DNA of 64,000 nt, from contig NZ_PPDE01000001.1 of the NCBI RefSeq assembly GCF_002959915.1, positions 62,001 through 126,000 of the forward strand. The letters are read 5' to 3'. Source of the stretch: Veillonella atypica KON. Lineage in GTDB: Bacteria > Bacillota > Negativicutes > Veillonellales > Veillonellaceae. Below the pieces are notes generated by a model that saw only the letters and a program-made list of their open reading frames with translations, was not told the origin of the DNA and did not search any database. The translations under genes and the position numbers were made by a program. This document shows positions 36,657 to 45,894 of the stretch, one piece after another. How positions within the stretch are numbered: position 1 is the first letter of the stretch; each line of letters opens with the position of its first letter.

Positions 36657-37349
36657 TTGAAAAAGGTTTTAACTTTGGCCGTGGCTTTGGCTGTAGTCAG
36701 CAGTGGTTATCTGTGTGAGGTAAATGGTGCCGCAGAACCGATAACCAAAAAAGCGCCTTCCATCTCAGAATTTAATATATATGTGCCAAAAGAGCTCAAT
36801 GAACGTCAAAAAGATCTTGTTGAAATCGGACGTTATACAGCTAGCGGAGATCTTGGCTCCTTGAGAGAAACGATTATTTCTGCTATTGAACGCGGTACTT
36901 TGACACCTCAAGAGGTAAGTATTGCCATTCGTCAGTTGTACTCTGCAGCGGGTTTAAAGCAAATGAATGCGGCTCTTGCTACATTTGAGCAACTTCGCGA
37001 AGAACGCCCTGAGTTTGGTGTAGATTATGATAAACTTGTGCCAAAGCGAGTGGGCTTAAGTGCTCTACTAGGTAATGGCTCAAATAGTACAAATATGGCT
37101 GCCAAAATTAAAGCTGATGAAGCATCAACAGCTGTAAAATATAATACATTCCGTATTAAAAAGCCAAAACCACAAAATAGAAACAGATCACGTCTAGGCA
37201 AACTTGATCGTGAACTCGTAGCAGCAGCGGCATTAGGTACTCGTGTTGGTAAATCAAATGCGGTGTTTGCTACATCTAAGAAAAGTTTAACAGAGCTTGG
37301 CTTGAGCCCACAACAAATTGAATACTTAGAAAATATGCTATCTAATTAA
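36657..37349 (+). CDS. Exported protein of unknown function
   Basis: A 230-residue protein, not recognised. A TTG start at 36657 is preferred: GGGAGA lies about 10 nt upstream, and the product then opens with a normal signal peptide (MKKVLTLAVALAVVSSGYL, cleavage near GAA). A second in-frame TTG at 36648 is too close to that site. The mature part is helical and basic toward the end (KKPKPQNRNRSRLGK). No lipobox fits the single early Cys. Terminator downstream; monocistronic. Confidence 0.6.
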   Translation: MKKVLTLAVALAVVSSGYLCEVNGAAEPITKKAPSISEFNIYVPKELNERQKDLVEIGRYTASGDLGSLRETIISAIERGTLTPQEVSIAIRQLYSAAGLKQMNAALATFEQLREERPEFGVDYDKLVPKRVGLSALLGNGSNSTNMAAKIKADEASTAVKYNTFRIKKPKPQNRNRSRLGKLDRELVAAAALGTRVGKSNAVFATSKKSLTELGLSPQQIEYLENMLSN

Positions 37350-37354
37350 TGATG

Positions 37355-37391
37355 AGCCCTTGTCTTTTCATAATGACAGGGGCTTTTTTAT
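37355..37391 (+). terminator. Intrinsic terminator after the exported-protein gene
   Basis: AGCCCTTGTC pairs with GACAGGGGCT, then TTTTTTA. Confidence 0.85.
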
Positions 37392-37495
37392 ATTACTAAT
37401 TGACGTAAAGTAAAGCATTTTTCTATAATAATAAGGATAGGTAACAATTAGTTATGTAATATAGTACTTTCAGAATAGACATATAAGGAGTAACG

Positions 37496-38155
37496 ATGCG
37501 TCTTCGTAGAAAACCGTGGATTGATGAGGCTATCCGCGAGTATGATTCACACATTATTTTATCAGGACAAGAGGCTTATAAAGGCAGATGGAGAGAGGCT
37601 TTTTCGCATCCAGAAAGACCATTATACATGGAACTAGGCACAGGTAAAGGACGATTCATTGCGGGCATGTCTGAAGCATATCCAGATGCAAATTTTGTTG
37701 GTTTTGAGGTTCAAATCGGTGTAATTTACTATGCAGCACAAAAGATTTTCGAAGCTCAACGGGATAATGCAAAAGTATCTTTGTTTGATATTGCAGGCAT
37801 TGAAGAAATTGTAGCCCCTGAAGAAGTAGATCGATTCTATATCAATTTCTGTGATCCATGGCCTAAGGCTAAGCATGCTAAGCGTCGCTTAACATATCAT
37901 ACATTCCTTGACCGCTATGCACGTTTGTTAAAAGATAATGGCGAAGTGCACTTTAAAACCGATAATGAAGACTTGTTTATGTTCTCTCTAGAGGAGTTCA
38001 AAAATTGTGGGTGGGAACTCAAGAATGTCACCTATGATTTACATAGTACAGATTTACCGAATGTAAAAACGGAATATGAAGAGAAGTTTAGCGCAAAGGG
38101 ACAACCTATTTTCCGATTAGAAGCAGTGAAACCGACTGTTACTAAGGAGGCATAA
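37496..38155 (+). CDS. trmB: tRNA (guanine-N7)-methyltransferase TrmB
   Basis: A 219-residue SAM-dependent enzyme that methylates G46 of tRNA. The SAM motif is MELGTGKGRF near residue 45, and the family signature FCDPWPKAKHAKRRL lies in the middle. The SEAYPDANFVGFE segment supplies the acidic residue for SAM. AAGGAGTAACG precedes ATG. The stop and the next start are one base apart, so it is coupled to rodA. Confidence 0.96.
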   Translation: MRLRRKPWIDEAIREYDSHIILSGQEAYKGRWREAFSHPERPLYMELGTGKGRFIAGMSEAYPDANFVGFEVQIGVIYYAAQKIFEAQRDNAKVSLFDIAGIEEIVAPEEVDRFYINFCDPWPKAKHAKRRLTYHTFLDRYARLLKDNGEVHFKTDNEDLFMFSLEEFKNCGWELKNVTYDLHSTDLPNVKTEYEEKFSAKGQPIFRLEAVKPTVTKEA

Positions 38156-38156
38156 T

Positions 38157-39485
38157 ATGGTGCAAAAAGGGGAAAAGAAGGGACACTTTTGGGAGAAAGT
38201 GTTTAAGAACGACCTACAAGGCATGTTATTGCCTATAGCGCTTATGGCCTTGATTGGTAGCATTAATATCTTTAGTGCCACCTATGTTGGGTCGATTACA
38301 ACAGATACTGGATTGTTGGGCTATGCACCGAGACATTTAGGTTATTTATTGGCTTCTGCTATTTTGGGTGTCCTTTTGTATCGATTTGATTATCGTCGAT
38401 TACAAAATGCTAAATTACTGACCTGGATAATGGGATTGACCGCAGTATCCTTAGTGGCTATATATTTGGTCGGTGTAGAGGTCAATGGTGCGCGCCGGTG
38501 GATTTCTCTTGGCCTATTCTCGTTCCAGCCATCAGAGTTTGCTAAATTGGCTGCACTCATGTGGACAGCAGCTAAATTGGCGGATAAACCGTGGGTAAAA
38601 CCTAGATTTACATCTATGATTAAACCTAAGAAGGGTTTGTCTCAAAAAGAGGTAGCATTAGGTTATATTTTTGAACGCGTAAGATATATGTGCTATATGT
38701 TGCTTTGGCCAATCATATTTGCTTTGCTCACCATTAAACAGCCGGATATGGGGACTGCCGTATTGATTATAGGTTTCTCATACCTGTTAATATTCTTATC
38801 TGGCTTTGAGAAAAGTATATTTGGCTTATCCTTGATGGGTGCTATTGTCGTAGGTATTTATGCTGCTCGTAGTAGTTCATATCGGTGGGAACGCGTTGTA
38901 TCTTGGTTTGATCCCTGGTCCTATGCACAGGATAAAGGCTATCAAACTGTACAAGGTTTGTTAGCCGTAGGCTCAGGTGGGTTCTTTGGACAAGGCCTTC
39001 TGAATGGTACGTCAAAGTATTTCTATCTGCCTGAAGCACATACGGACTTTGCCTTCGCTGTTTGGGCACAGGAAATGGGATTTTTAGGCGGTATTCTGGT
39101 CGTATTCTTAATGGCCATGTTTACGTATTTTGGATTCCGTATTGCTAATAGAGCACGCGATGCTTTTGGTAGATGGTTAGCCATTGGGATTACGATTCTC
39201 ATCAGTGGTCAAGCATTCTTCAATATCGCCATGGTTTGTGGTATGTTGCCTGTAACAGGTGTGCCATTGCCATTCGTTAGCTATGGTGGTTCTTCTCTAA
39301 TGATGAATTGTTTAGCTATCGGTATTTTAGCAAGTATTGCGAGACGTGGCGTAGAAGGTGTTAAAGCAGTAGGTAATAAGGAAACGTTGCCGTCGTTGCG
39401 CGAGGAAACGCAGAGTCGGTTTAGACCGAATAGAACGGTTGAATCTAAATTACCGGGACGTTTTGTACCACCAAATAAACGATAA
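38157..39485 (+). CDS. rodA: RodA/FtsW-family SEDS glycosyltransferase
   Basis: A 442-residue integral membrane protein with about ten segments. SEDS signatures are GARRWISLGLFSFQPSEFAK in the first half and VTGVPLPFVSYGGSS near the C-terminus. SEDS proteins polymerise lipid II into glycan strands with a class B PBP. RodA (elongation) rather than FtsW (division) is favoured, but no pbp2 gene is adjacent, so this is not certain; Veillonella are cocci. A long cytoplasmic insertion of about 45 residues near 145-190 is notable. Confidence 0.85.
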   Translation: MVQKGEKKGHFWEKVFKNDLQGMLLPIALMALIGSINIFSATYVGSITTDTGLLGYAPRHLGYLLASAILGVLLYRFDYRRLQNAKLLTWIMGLTAVSLVAIYLVGVEVNGARRWISLGLFSFQPSEFAKLAALMWTAAKLADKPWVKPRFTSMIKPKKGLSQKEVALGYIFERVRYMCYMLLWPIIFALLTIKQPDMGTAVLIIGFSYLLIFLSGFEKSIFGLSLMGAIVVGIYAARSSSYRWERVVSWFDPWSYAQDKGYQTVQGLLAVGSGGFFGQGLLNGTSKYFYLPEAHTDFAFAVWAQEMGFLGGILVVFLMAMFTYFGFRIANRARDAFGRWLAIGITILISGQAFFNIAMVCGMLPVTGVPLPFVSYGGSSLMMNCLAIGILASIARRGVEGVKAVGNKETLPSLREETQSRFRPNRTVESKLPGRFVPPNKR

Positions 39486-39512
39486 TATATGTGTTGTGTA
39501 TGAGGGAAAATT

Positions 39513-40796
39513 ATGAACGATTTTATTGATATTCAAGAACGCCCATCATTGGGTAAATTATTACCACTTAGCTTTCAACATTTATTTGCTATGTTTGGCT
39601 CTACCGTACTTGTACCGTATTTGTTGAAAGTCGATCCAGCAACGGCATTATTTATGAATGGTATTGGTACATTGCTATACTTATTTGTATGTAAAGGCAA
39701 GATTCCAGCCTATTTAGGCTCTAGTTTTGCTTTTATTGCTCCTGTCAGTGCGGTATTGGCTGCAGGCTTGGGTTATGAGGCCGCTAAAGGTGCCTTTGTT
39801 GTATTTGGCTTATCCTTTGTTATTTTATCGTTCTTAGTTCGCTATATTGGTATCGGTTGGATTGATAAATTATTCCCACCAGCTGCGATGGGGGCTATCG
39901 TTGCTATCATCGGTCTTGAACTAGCTCCAGTCGCTATGGGTATGGCTGGACTTATCGGTGATCAAAATCTTGGCATGTCTCATGAGCAGGCTATCATAGT
40001 ATCTATGTTCTCCTTGATTGTGACCTTGTTAGGAACCGTCGTATTCCGAGGATTCCTTGCTGTAATTCCTGTGCTTATCGGCGTAGTGGCAGGTTATATC
40101 TTATCTGCTATCATGGGCGTTGTCGATTTCTCCGCTGTTGAAGCGGCACCATGGTTCTCGCTACCACAGTTTTATGGTATGCCTGAATTTGATATCAATG
40201 CCATCGTCATGATTATGCCAGCATTATTTGTAGTATTTGCGGAACACGTGGGTCACCTTGTTGTTACAAGTAACATCGTATCAAAAGATCTTATGAAAGA
40301 ACCTGGCTTAGAACGTTCTTTATTAGGTGATGGCCTTGCCAATATTCTTTCTGGTTTCTTTGGGGCTACACCAAATACAACGTATGGTGAAAATATTGGA
40401 GTACTAGCAATTACACGGTGCTTTAGCGTTTGGGTTATCGGCGGTGCAGCTATATTGGCTATGATTATTTCCTTCGTGGGCAAGGTAGCCGCTCTTATTC
40501 ATGCCATTCCAATCCCTGTTATGGGTGGTGTATCGATTCTATTGTTCGGTATCATCGCGGCTTCTGGCTTGCGTATGCTCGTAGAACGCAAGGTAGACTA
40601 TACAAATCCTGTTAACATGATTCTTACATCTGTTATTCTTGTTGTAGGCCTTAGTGGTGCACAGCTCGTAATTGGTCCTGTTGTTTTAAAAGGAATGGGC
40701 TTGGCCACTGTTGTAGGTATGGGGATGAGCATTGTACTTCTTATCCTACAAAAAACAGGTATTGGTAATGATCAATTAAAGAAAACGGATGTATAA
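39513..40796 (+). CDS. uraA: Uracil-xanthine permease (NCS2 family)
   Basis: A 427-residue permease with 14 predicted segments. Family features are FQHLFAMFGSTVLVPYLL, the QN-like helix region with AEHVGHLVVTSNI, and GATPNTTYGENIG, where the substrate-binding glutamates lie. The last two blocks match UraA (uracil:H+ symport) closely. Located alone between rodA and an NfeD gene, with its own terminator. GAGGGAAAATT precedes ATG. Confidence 0.93.
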   Translation: MNDFIDIQERPSLGKLLPLSFQHLFAMFGSTVLVPYLLKVDPATALFMNGIGTLLYLFVCKGKIPAYLGSSFAFIAPVSAVLAAGLGYEAAKGAFVVFGLSFVILSFLVRYIGIGWIDKLFPPAAMGAIVAIIGLELAPVAMGMAGLIGDQNLGMSHEQAIIVSMFSLIVTLLGTVVFRGFLAVIPVLIGVVAGYILSAIMGVVDFSAVEAAPWFSLPQFYGMPEFDINAIVMIMPALFVVFAEHVGHLVVTSNIVSKDLMKEPGLERSLLGDGLANILSGFFGATPNTTYGENIGVLAITRCFSVWVIGGAAILAMIISFVGKVAALIHAIPIPVMGGVSILLFGIIAASGLRMLVERKVDYTNPVNMILTSVILVVGLSGAQLVIGPVVLKGMGLATVVGMGMSIVLLILQKTGIGNDQLKKTDV

Positions 40797-40834
40797 TTGA
40801 TTATACATTTAACTATATAGCAAGACTTATAATT

Positions 40835-40864
40835 AACGCGTAGCTTTTCGGCTACGCGTTTTTG
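40835..40864 (+). terminator. Intrinsic terminator after uraA
   Basis: AACGCGTAGC pairs with GCTACGCGTT, then TTTG. Confidence 0.85.
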
Positions 40865-40967
40865 TATAGTGGGCCTTTATATATATCATAGAAGCGTGTC
40901 TATTGGAAAAATATAAATGGCTATTGTATAATATATTGTATGAAATGTTTTGTGAAAGGAGGTTTAT

Positions 40968-41432
40968 ATGGATTATATTTTTTGGCTTATTATAGGTCTC
41001 GTATTGATGGCTATTGAACTAGTTATACCTGGTGGTATTGCGGGTCTTATCGGGTACTGTTTGTTTATGTGGGGCGTATTTATCGGCCTTGGTGGTACAG
41101 ATATAGCCTTATATGCGGTGCTTGGTATCACGATTGTATTAGTCGTGGTATTATTAACCTTCTTTAATCACTTTTCAAAAACTTGGATTGGCAAGCTCTT
41201 TACCTTAGGGCAACGATCTACCACAAAAGCTGGATATGTGTCTAATGATGTATTAAAGGATCTAGCTGGCAAGGAGGGCATAGCGCATACAACATTACGC
41301 CCTGCAGGTATTGCTAAAATTGATGGTAATTTAGTGGATGTTGTAACCGAAGGGGACTTCATCGATGCCGGTTCACCCATTGTGGTGCTTCGTGTTGTAG
41401 GTGGCCGCAATATTGTTAGAAAGCGCGATTAA
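40968..41432 (+). CDS. NfeD-family membrane protein (short form)
   Basis: A 154-residue protein with two to three membrane segments in the first half and an OB-fold domain after about residue 90 (GKEGIAHTTLRPAGIAKIDG). It lacks the protease part of long NfeD proteins. Short NfeD proteins pair with flotillin-like proteins, and floA follows 36 nt downstream. AAAGGAGG precedes ATG. Confidence 0.92.
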   Translation: MDYIFWLIIGLVLMAIELVIPGGIAGLIGYCLFMWGVFIGLGGTDIALYAVLGITIVLVVVLLTFFNHFSKTWIGKLFTLGQRSTTKAGYVSNDVLKDLAGKEGIAHTTLRPAGIAKIDGNLVDVVTEGDFIDAGSPIVVLRVVGGRNIVRKRD

Positions 41433-41468
41433 GCTTTCACCACATCGTCGTAAATAATGGAGGTTATT

Positions 41469-42425
41469 ATGGATGTAGGTATTTTAATTTTGATTCCCAT
41501 TCTACTGATTGGGATTATGGTATTCTTGTATGTTGTGCCATTAGGCCTTTGGGTATCCGCGTTGGCAGCCGGTGTTAACGTAGGCATTTTTACATTAGTT
41601 GGTATGCGTTTACGTCGTGTAAATCCATCTCAAATTGTAATGCCTTTAATTAAGGCGAATAAAGCGGGTCTTGAGGTTAATGTAAATCAATTGGAAGCAC
41701 ATTACCTTGCTGGCGGTGACGTTGACCGCGTTGTAGATGCATTAATCGCTGCTGAACGCGCATCTATTCCGTTGACATTTGAACGTTCTGCTGCTATAGA
41801 CCTCGCTGGTCGTGATGTATTGGAAGCGGTTCAAATGTCCGTTAATCCTAAGGTGATTGAAACACCAATCATTTCTGCAGTGGCAAAAAATGGTATTGAA
41901 CTTAAGGTTCGTGCTCGCGTAACGGTACGTGCTAATATTGATCGCCTCGTTGGTGGTGCTGGTGAAGCTACAATTATCGCCCGTGTTGGTGAAGGTATCG
42001 TAACAACGGTAGGTTCTTCTGAAGAGCATACAGATGTATTGGAAAATCCAGATCACATTTCTCGTACTGTATTGGGTAAAGGCCTTGATGCGGGTACTGC
42101 ATTCGAAATCTTATCCATTGATATCGCTGACGTAGACGTAGGACGTAACATTGGTGCTCAATTGCAAACAGACCAAGCGGAAGCAGATAAAAAAATCGCA
42201 CAAGCTCGTGCCGAAGAACGCCGTGCTATGGCAGTTGCTACAGAACAAGAAATGCGTGCTAAAACACAAGATATGCAAGCTAAGGTAGTGGAAGCACAAG
42301 CTGAAGTTCCTAAAGCATTGGCAGAAGCTTTCAGAAACGGTAATCTCGGCGTTATGGATTACTACAATATGAATAATATTATTGCAGACACTAAGATGCG
42401 TGAGAATTTAGCAGATGGTGAATAG
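41469..42425 (+). CDS. floA: Flotillin-like protein FloA
   Basis: A 318-residue SPFH-domain scaffold that forms membrane microdomains. An N-terminal hairpin membrane anchor (residues 5-40) is followed by the SPFH domain and an Ala/Glu-rich coiled coil (about 230-290, [19 protein letters not shown]). ATG at 41469 is chosen, with GGAGG upstream; an in-frame ATG 12 nt earlier overlaps that site. Its nfeD partner precedes it and an anchored protein gene follows 8 nt later. Confidence 0.95.
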   Translation: MDVGILILIPILLIGIMVFLYVVPLGLWVSALAAGVNVGIFTLVGMRLRRVNPSQIVMPLIKANKAGLEVNVNQLEAHYLAGGDVDRVVDALIAAERASIPLTFERSAAIDLAGRDVLEAVQMSVNPKVIETPIISAVAKNGIELKVRARVTVRANIDRLVGGAGEATIIARVGEGIVTTVGSSEEHTDVLENPDHISRTVLGKGLDAGTAFEILSIDIADVDVGRNIGAQLQTDQAEADKKIAQARAEERRAMAVATEQEMRAKTQDMQAKVVEAQAEVPKALAEAFRNGNLGVMDYYNMNNIIADTKMRENLADGE

Positions 42426-42433
42426 GAGTAGCT

Positions 42434-42982
42434 ATGGACTCTATTTTGTCTACAGTACTATCGGCCTTTACGCATAATCCTATATTTGTTCTAGCTATAA
42501 TTGCTTATATCGTGTTCTCCTTTTTGAAAAGCTCAAAGACTGAAGATGCTGATGAGTATGAAACCTCAGGTGCTGAAAAGACTTGGGAGGATATGGAGCG
42601 TGAATACGGTATTTCTATTGAACGTAAAATAGAAGAACCTCCGGTTAATGCTACATCTAATGATGCTGTCTATCAGTCGTCTAATACTCAAATTTCTTAT
42701 AATCAATCTGCAGAACAACCTAAAAAAGAGCAATATAAACAACGAGAAGAACATAAAGTATCTACTAGTAAAACGGTTGCAGTTTCTACATTGACTGAGC
42801 GCCTAGCAGAATTTAAGCGCCAAAAAGCAATGGAAGAAGTAAAGATTCCTCTTGTTGATGTAGAGACTCATACGAAGCCTGTAACGAAGAAGGCTCGCAA
42901 GTCGCGTCATGATATTAAAGAAGGTATGAAATGGGCTTTTATATTAGAAAAGCCGAAGGCATTGCGTCATAGGGTTCGATAA
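42434..42982 (+). CDS. Membrane-anchored hypothetical protein in the floA operon
   Basis: A 182-residue protein with one N-terminal membrane segment (PIFVLAIIAYIVFSFL, about 15-30). A highly charged, low-complexity cytoplasmic tail follows, with Lys/Glu/Gln-rich stretches and a basic C-terminus. No domain recognised. Tight spacing after floA suggests a role at flotillin microdomains, which is inference. A strong terminator follows. Confidence 0.7.
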   Translation: MDSILSTVLSAFTHNPIFVLAIIAYIVFSFLKSSKTEDADEYETSGAEKTWEDMEREYGISIERKIEEPPVNATSNDAVYQSSNTQISYNQSAEQPKKEQYKQREEHKVSTSKTVAVSTLTERLAEFKRQKAMEEVKIPLVDVETHTKPVTKKARKSRHDIKEGMKWAFILEKPKALRHRVR

Positions 42983-43007
42983 TGTATATCTGTTCCTGAT
43001 AAAGGCA

Positions 43008-43051
43008 GGGTTCCCAATGGTCACCGGGGTGACTATTGGGAACCCTTTTTC
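43008..43051 (+). terminator. Intrinsic terminator after the nfeD-floA operon
   Basis: AGGGTTCCCAAT pairs with ATTGGGAACCCT, extended by TCAC/GTGA, followed by TTTTCT. Confidence 0.9.
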
Positions 43052-43139
43052 TATTGCTAAGACTAAAACTAGCCTTTCATAATAAGTGTAATAGGTGTGT
43101 GGATATAGTTCGCCTAAATTATGTGAAAGGAGCGATTAT

Positions 43140-43862
43140 ATGTATCGCAGCGTACGAAATATTCCAAAACAATTATTAGAGAATCTATATGTTAAAGAGA
43201 AATGGACCTTACGAGACATTGCCGATTATATTGGGTGTAGTGTAGATACAATTGTAAGGCGTATGCAGATGTATAAGATTGCGCGACGTGAAACGCGTAA
43301 AGATATCAATCGCGCAACCTTGGTAAATTTATATGAAGTGAGTCATACGAGTATTGAAGCCTTGGCCCGTCGTTTTAATGTATCCACTGCGACCATATCT
43401 AATCGATTACATGAGTATGGACTGTTGTGTACTCATGACCATTCTATACATAGTGTAGAACCAGATCGTATTAAAAAGGCTTATGAAAGTGGTAATAGTA
43501 CAACTCGTATTGCCCATATGATGGGGCTTTCACGATGGAAGGTATTACATATCTTACATCACATGGGTGTCAATATACGCGGTGGGCGGCGTAAGGTGAT
43601 GCCTATCGATGAAATGAGCTATTTATATAGCTATCATGGGTTGAGTACAAAGGATATAGGTATTGCCTATCAACTGCAAGCTAATACGGTTGCCTTATAT
43701 TTACGAGAATCTGGTGTTGCTTTGCGTGGTAAACGGTTAGAGGTAGATACGAATGAGATTAGTAGATTACGGATGGAAGGATTATCCATTGCAGCTATCG
43801 CACGACAACTCGAATGTTCCCCGTCTGTTATAAGAAACCGATTAAAGCAGCAACAATCTTAG
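43140..43862 (+). CDS. DNA-binding protein of five tandem helix-turn-helix units
   Basis: A 240-residue protein made almost entirely of five HTH units with a period of about 48 residues: 9-47, 57-95, 108-144, 155-193 and 203-240. Each has a helix, then S/T-x3-IA, a turn, and S-x2-T/V-V/I-x2-RL. Examples are TLRDIADYIGCSVDTIVRR and SIEALARRFNVSTATISNRL. Individual units resemble homeodomain-like HTH domains of resolvases and sigma-4 regions; no catalytic or ligand domain is visible. ATG at 43140 is chosen because GAAAGGAG lies about 7 nt upstream. Function unknown; a regulator or structural DNA binder is likely. Confidence 0.8.
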   Translation: MYRSVRNIPKQLLENLYVKEKWTLRDIADYIGCSVDTIVRRMQMYKIARRETRKDINRATLVNLYEVSHTSIEALARRFNVSTATISNRLHEYGLLCTHDHSIHSVEPDRIKKAYESGNSTTRIAHMMGLSRWKVLHILHHMGVNIRGGRRKVMPIDEMSYLYSYHGLSTKDIGIAYQLQANTVALYLRESGVALRGKRLEVDTNEISRLRMEGLSIAAIARQLECSPSVIRNRLKQQQS

Positions 43863-43982
43863 TAAAGACGTAGTATAGTATGGTGTCGTATGGTAAATCT
43901 GTATAAACCTCAACTCATTCGGTATAGAAATTTGTAGTTAATTACTATATACTTAGATTTATATGATGATGGGAGGTTTATT

Positions 43983-44921
43983 ATGTTCGAATATTTAACA
44001 TTATTATTACCATTTTTACTGCTAGGGTTCATCGCCGCCGGCCTATCTAGAATATCTGGTGTGGCGTTATCCATGATTATTGTACCAACCTTGTTGATTT
44101 GGGGCGCTACACCACTAGATGTGGTTGCGTTTATGCTCCTCTTTGTAGTGTATAATAATTTCACATCTGAAACACAAGATGTACGCCTTGATTACAAGGA
44201 TCTCGTATTATTTCCTAAATGGCGCTTGTTAATTCCTTTAGTTTTGACGGTAGTTGGTACCTTCATTAATCCAGCTATTGGTATTGCTGTCTTTATGGCT
44301 TGCTTTGTATTGGAATTGCTAGCAACCGTGTTCAAACGCATTCCTGAACAGGAACGTCCTGCTGTTCATCGCGTTATTGTACTTTCCGTTCTCAGTGCTA
44401 TTGTAACAGCTATTGGCGCCTATGTAGGTCCTACTATTAGTGGGGATTACTATTTTGGCTTAGTTGGTTTAGCCATCTTGGCCATTACTGCCTTTGCTTG
44501 GTATGCAGGCCGTAATCGAAATGCATTTAAAGGCATTTGGGAATTTATCTGGGTTGATTTCGGCATTTTGCTTGGTTTATTCGGTATTGAAAGCTCCAAC
44601 TATCCATCTGGGTTGACTCGAGACTATAAGTGTTCTATGGATCGTATGCTACCAATGATTACTGTAGTAGGCGGTTATGCGGGATTGATGGTTATCTTTG
44701 GCGTATATGGCATGTTCTCATTGCCATCCTTTATTACAGCCATTGGTGCGGCTATTGGGATACGCATGCTTGGTTTGTATGAATTCCCTAAACGGGGCAC
44801 CTTCTCTTACCTAGCAATTGGATTTGCTATAGCTGCCGTTGTATGTTTATATCTCGTATCTCCTGTACCAACAGGATTTGATGCGGTCAATACGATTATG
44901 ACCCAACCTATGGTTCAATAA
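43983..44921 (+). CDS. Sulfite exporter TauE/SafE-family transporter
   Basis: A 312-residue membrane protein with about eight segments in two repeats. It has the family feel of GFIAAGLSRISGVALSMIIVPTLL in the first helix pair and GIESSNYPSGLTRDY in the middle. Such proteins move sulfonates, sulfite or related anions; the substrate is not evident. GGGAGG lies about 9 nt before ATG. Follows the HTH gene by 120 nt with no clear terminator between. Confidence 0.8.
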   Translation: MFEYLTLLLPFLLLGFIAAGLSRISGVALSMIIVPTLLIWGATPLDVVAFMLLFVVYNNFTSETQDVRLDYKDLVLFPKWRLLIPLVLTVVGTFINPAIGIAVFMACFVLELLATVFKRIPEQERPAVHRVIVLSVLSAIVTAIGAYVGPTISGDYYFGLVGLAILAITAFAWYAGRNRNAFKGIWEFIWVDFGILLGLFGIESSNYPSGLTRDYKCSMDRMLPMITVVGGYAGLMVIFGVYGMFSLPSFITAIGAAIGIRMLGLYEFPKRGTFSYLAIGFAIAAVVCLYLVSPVPTGFDAVNTIMTQPMVQ

Positions 44922-45007
44922 AAGGTGAGTTTTATCATAGTATCAATCATCTAAACTTGTTAATGTGAGAGTAGATAGTTAACATAAACAATAAGGAGAT
45001 GTGTATC

Positions 45008-45631
45008 GTGAAAGATAATACTACTGTTGAAGTACATTCTAATGAAGTTGTAGAGACGAGACCATTTCCGCCATTCTTGCCGAAGAATGCAACGGTTATG
45101 ATGATGGGAACATTTCCACCAACATCTGAAAAGCGAGCCATGGAATTTCATTATCCGAATTTTCAAAATGATATGTGGCGTGTTTTCGGTTTGGTGTTCT
45201 TTGATGATAAAGAACATTTTAGAAAAGGGGAAGAAAAAGCATTTGATGCGGAAAAGCTTAAAGCTTTTTTATCTCAAATTGGTATAGCTTCTTGTCCAAC
45301 GGTATTGAAAGCTATTCGTGAGCATGGTAATGCATCTGATGCGTTTTTAAAGGTAGTTGAGCCCGTTCCTCTCGCTGACGTATTAGCACAAATACCAGAT
45401 TGTACTCATATTGGTACAACAGGTGGCAAGGCTACAGAAATCTTACTTAGTTTATTACCTGAAAAGGTAAAACTACCTAAAACAGGAGAAACGATTCCTT
45501 TTGTTTATGAAGGTCGAGAACTTTCTTTGACGCGTTTGCCATCTACCTCTAGAGCCTATCCGTTGAGTCTTGTGAAGAAGGCGGAGGCTTATAAAGCATT
45601 TTTTAAAGCTTGTGGATTAGAAACAAAATAA
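45008..45631 (+). CDS. Uracil-DNA glycosylase superfamily protein (Mug/TDG-like)
   Basis: A 207-residue protein. The motif GTFPPTSEKR near residue 35 corresponds to motif 1 of the UDG superfamily, FHYPNFQNDMWRVFG is the N-x-F/M-W region, and LPSTSRAY near the C-terminus resembles the LPSTSPAN loop. It would remove uracil or thymine from mispairs. A GTG start at 45008 is favoured: AAGGAG lies 9 nt upstream, while an in-frame ATG at 44999 abuts it. Specificity is not determinable by eye. Confidence 0.75.
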   Translation: MKDNTTVEVHSNEVVETRPFPPFLPKNATVMMMGTFPPTSEKRAMEFHYPNFQNDMWRVFGLVFFDDKEHFRKGEEKAFDAEKLKAFLSQIGIASCPTVLKAIREHGNASDAFLKVVEPVPLADVLAQIPDCTHIGTTGGKATEILLSLLPEKVKLPKTGETIPFVYEGRELSLTRLPSTSRAYPLSLVKKAEAYKAFFKACGLETK

Positions 45632-45647
45632 TTGAATAATAGTAGGA

Positions 45648-45708
45648 TACCTTTGATGGTCTATTCTAACTGGTAAATTAGAGTAGAACCTATCAAAGGT
45701 ATTTTTAT
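45648..45708 (+). terminator. Long hairpin terminator after the glycosylase gene
   Basis: ATACCTTTGA pairs with TCAAAGGTAT at the base, with further imperfect pairing inward, then TTTTATT. Confidence 0.8.
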
Positions 45709-45894
45709 TATTAAAAATTTACGTAAATAGGTGATATGGTAATTCGCTTATTGTATATAAATCTATGAGATTAGTCATAATTAAAAGTGATAACAAAAAC
45801 AACTTTTTAATTCTTGTTTTTTATGATGAGAGGTCTATAATTAACCAATGTCATTATATGGTTGACAAATATTTTAGATATAGGAGTTGATACT

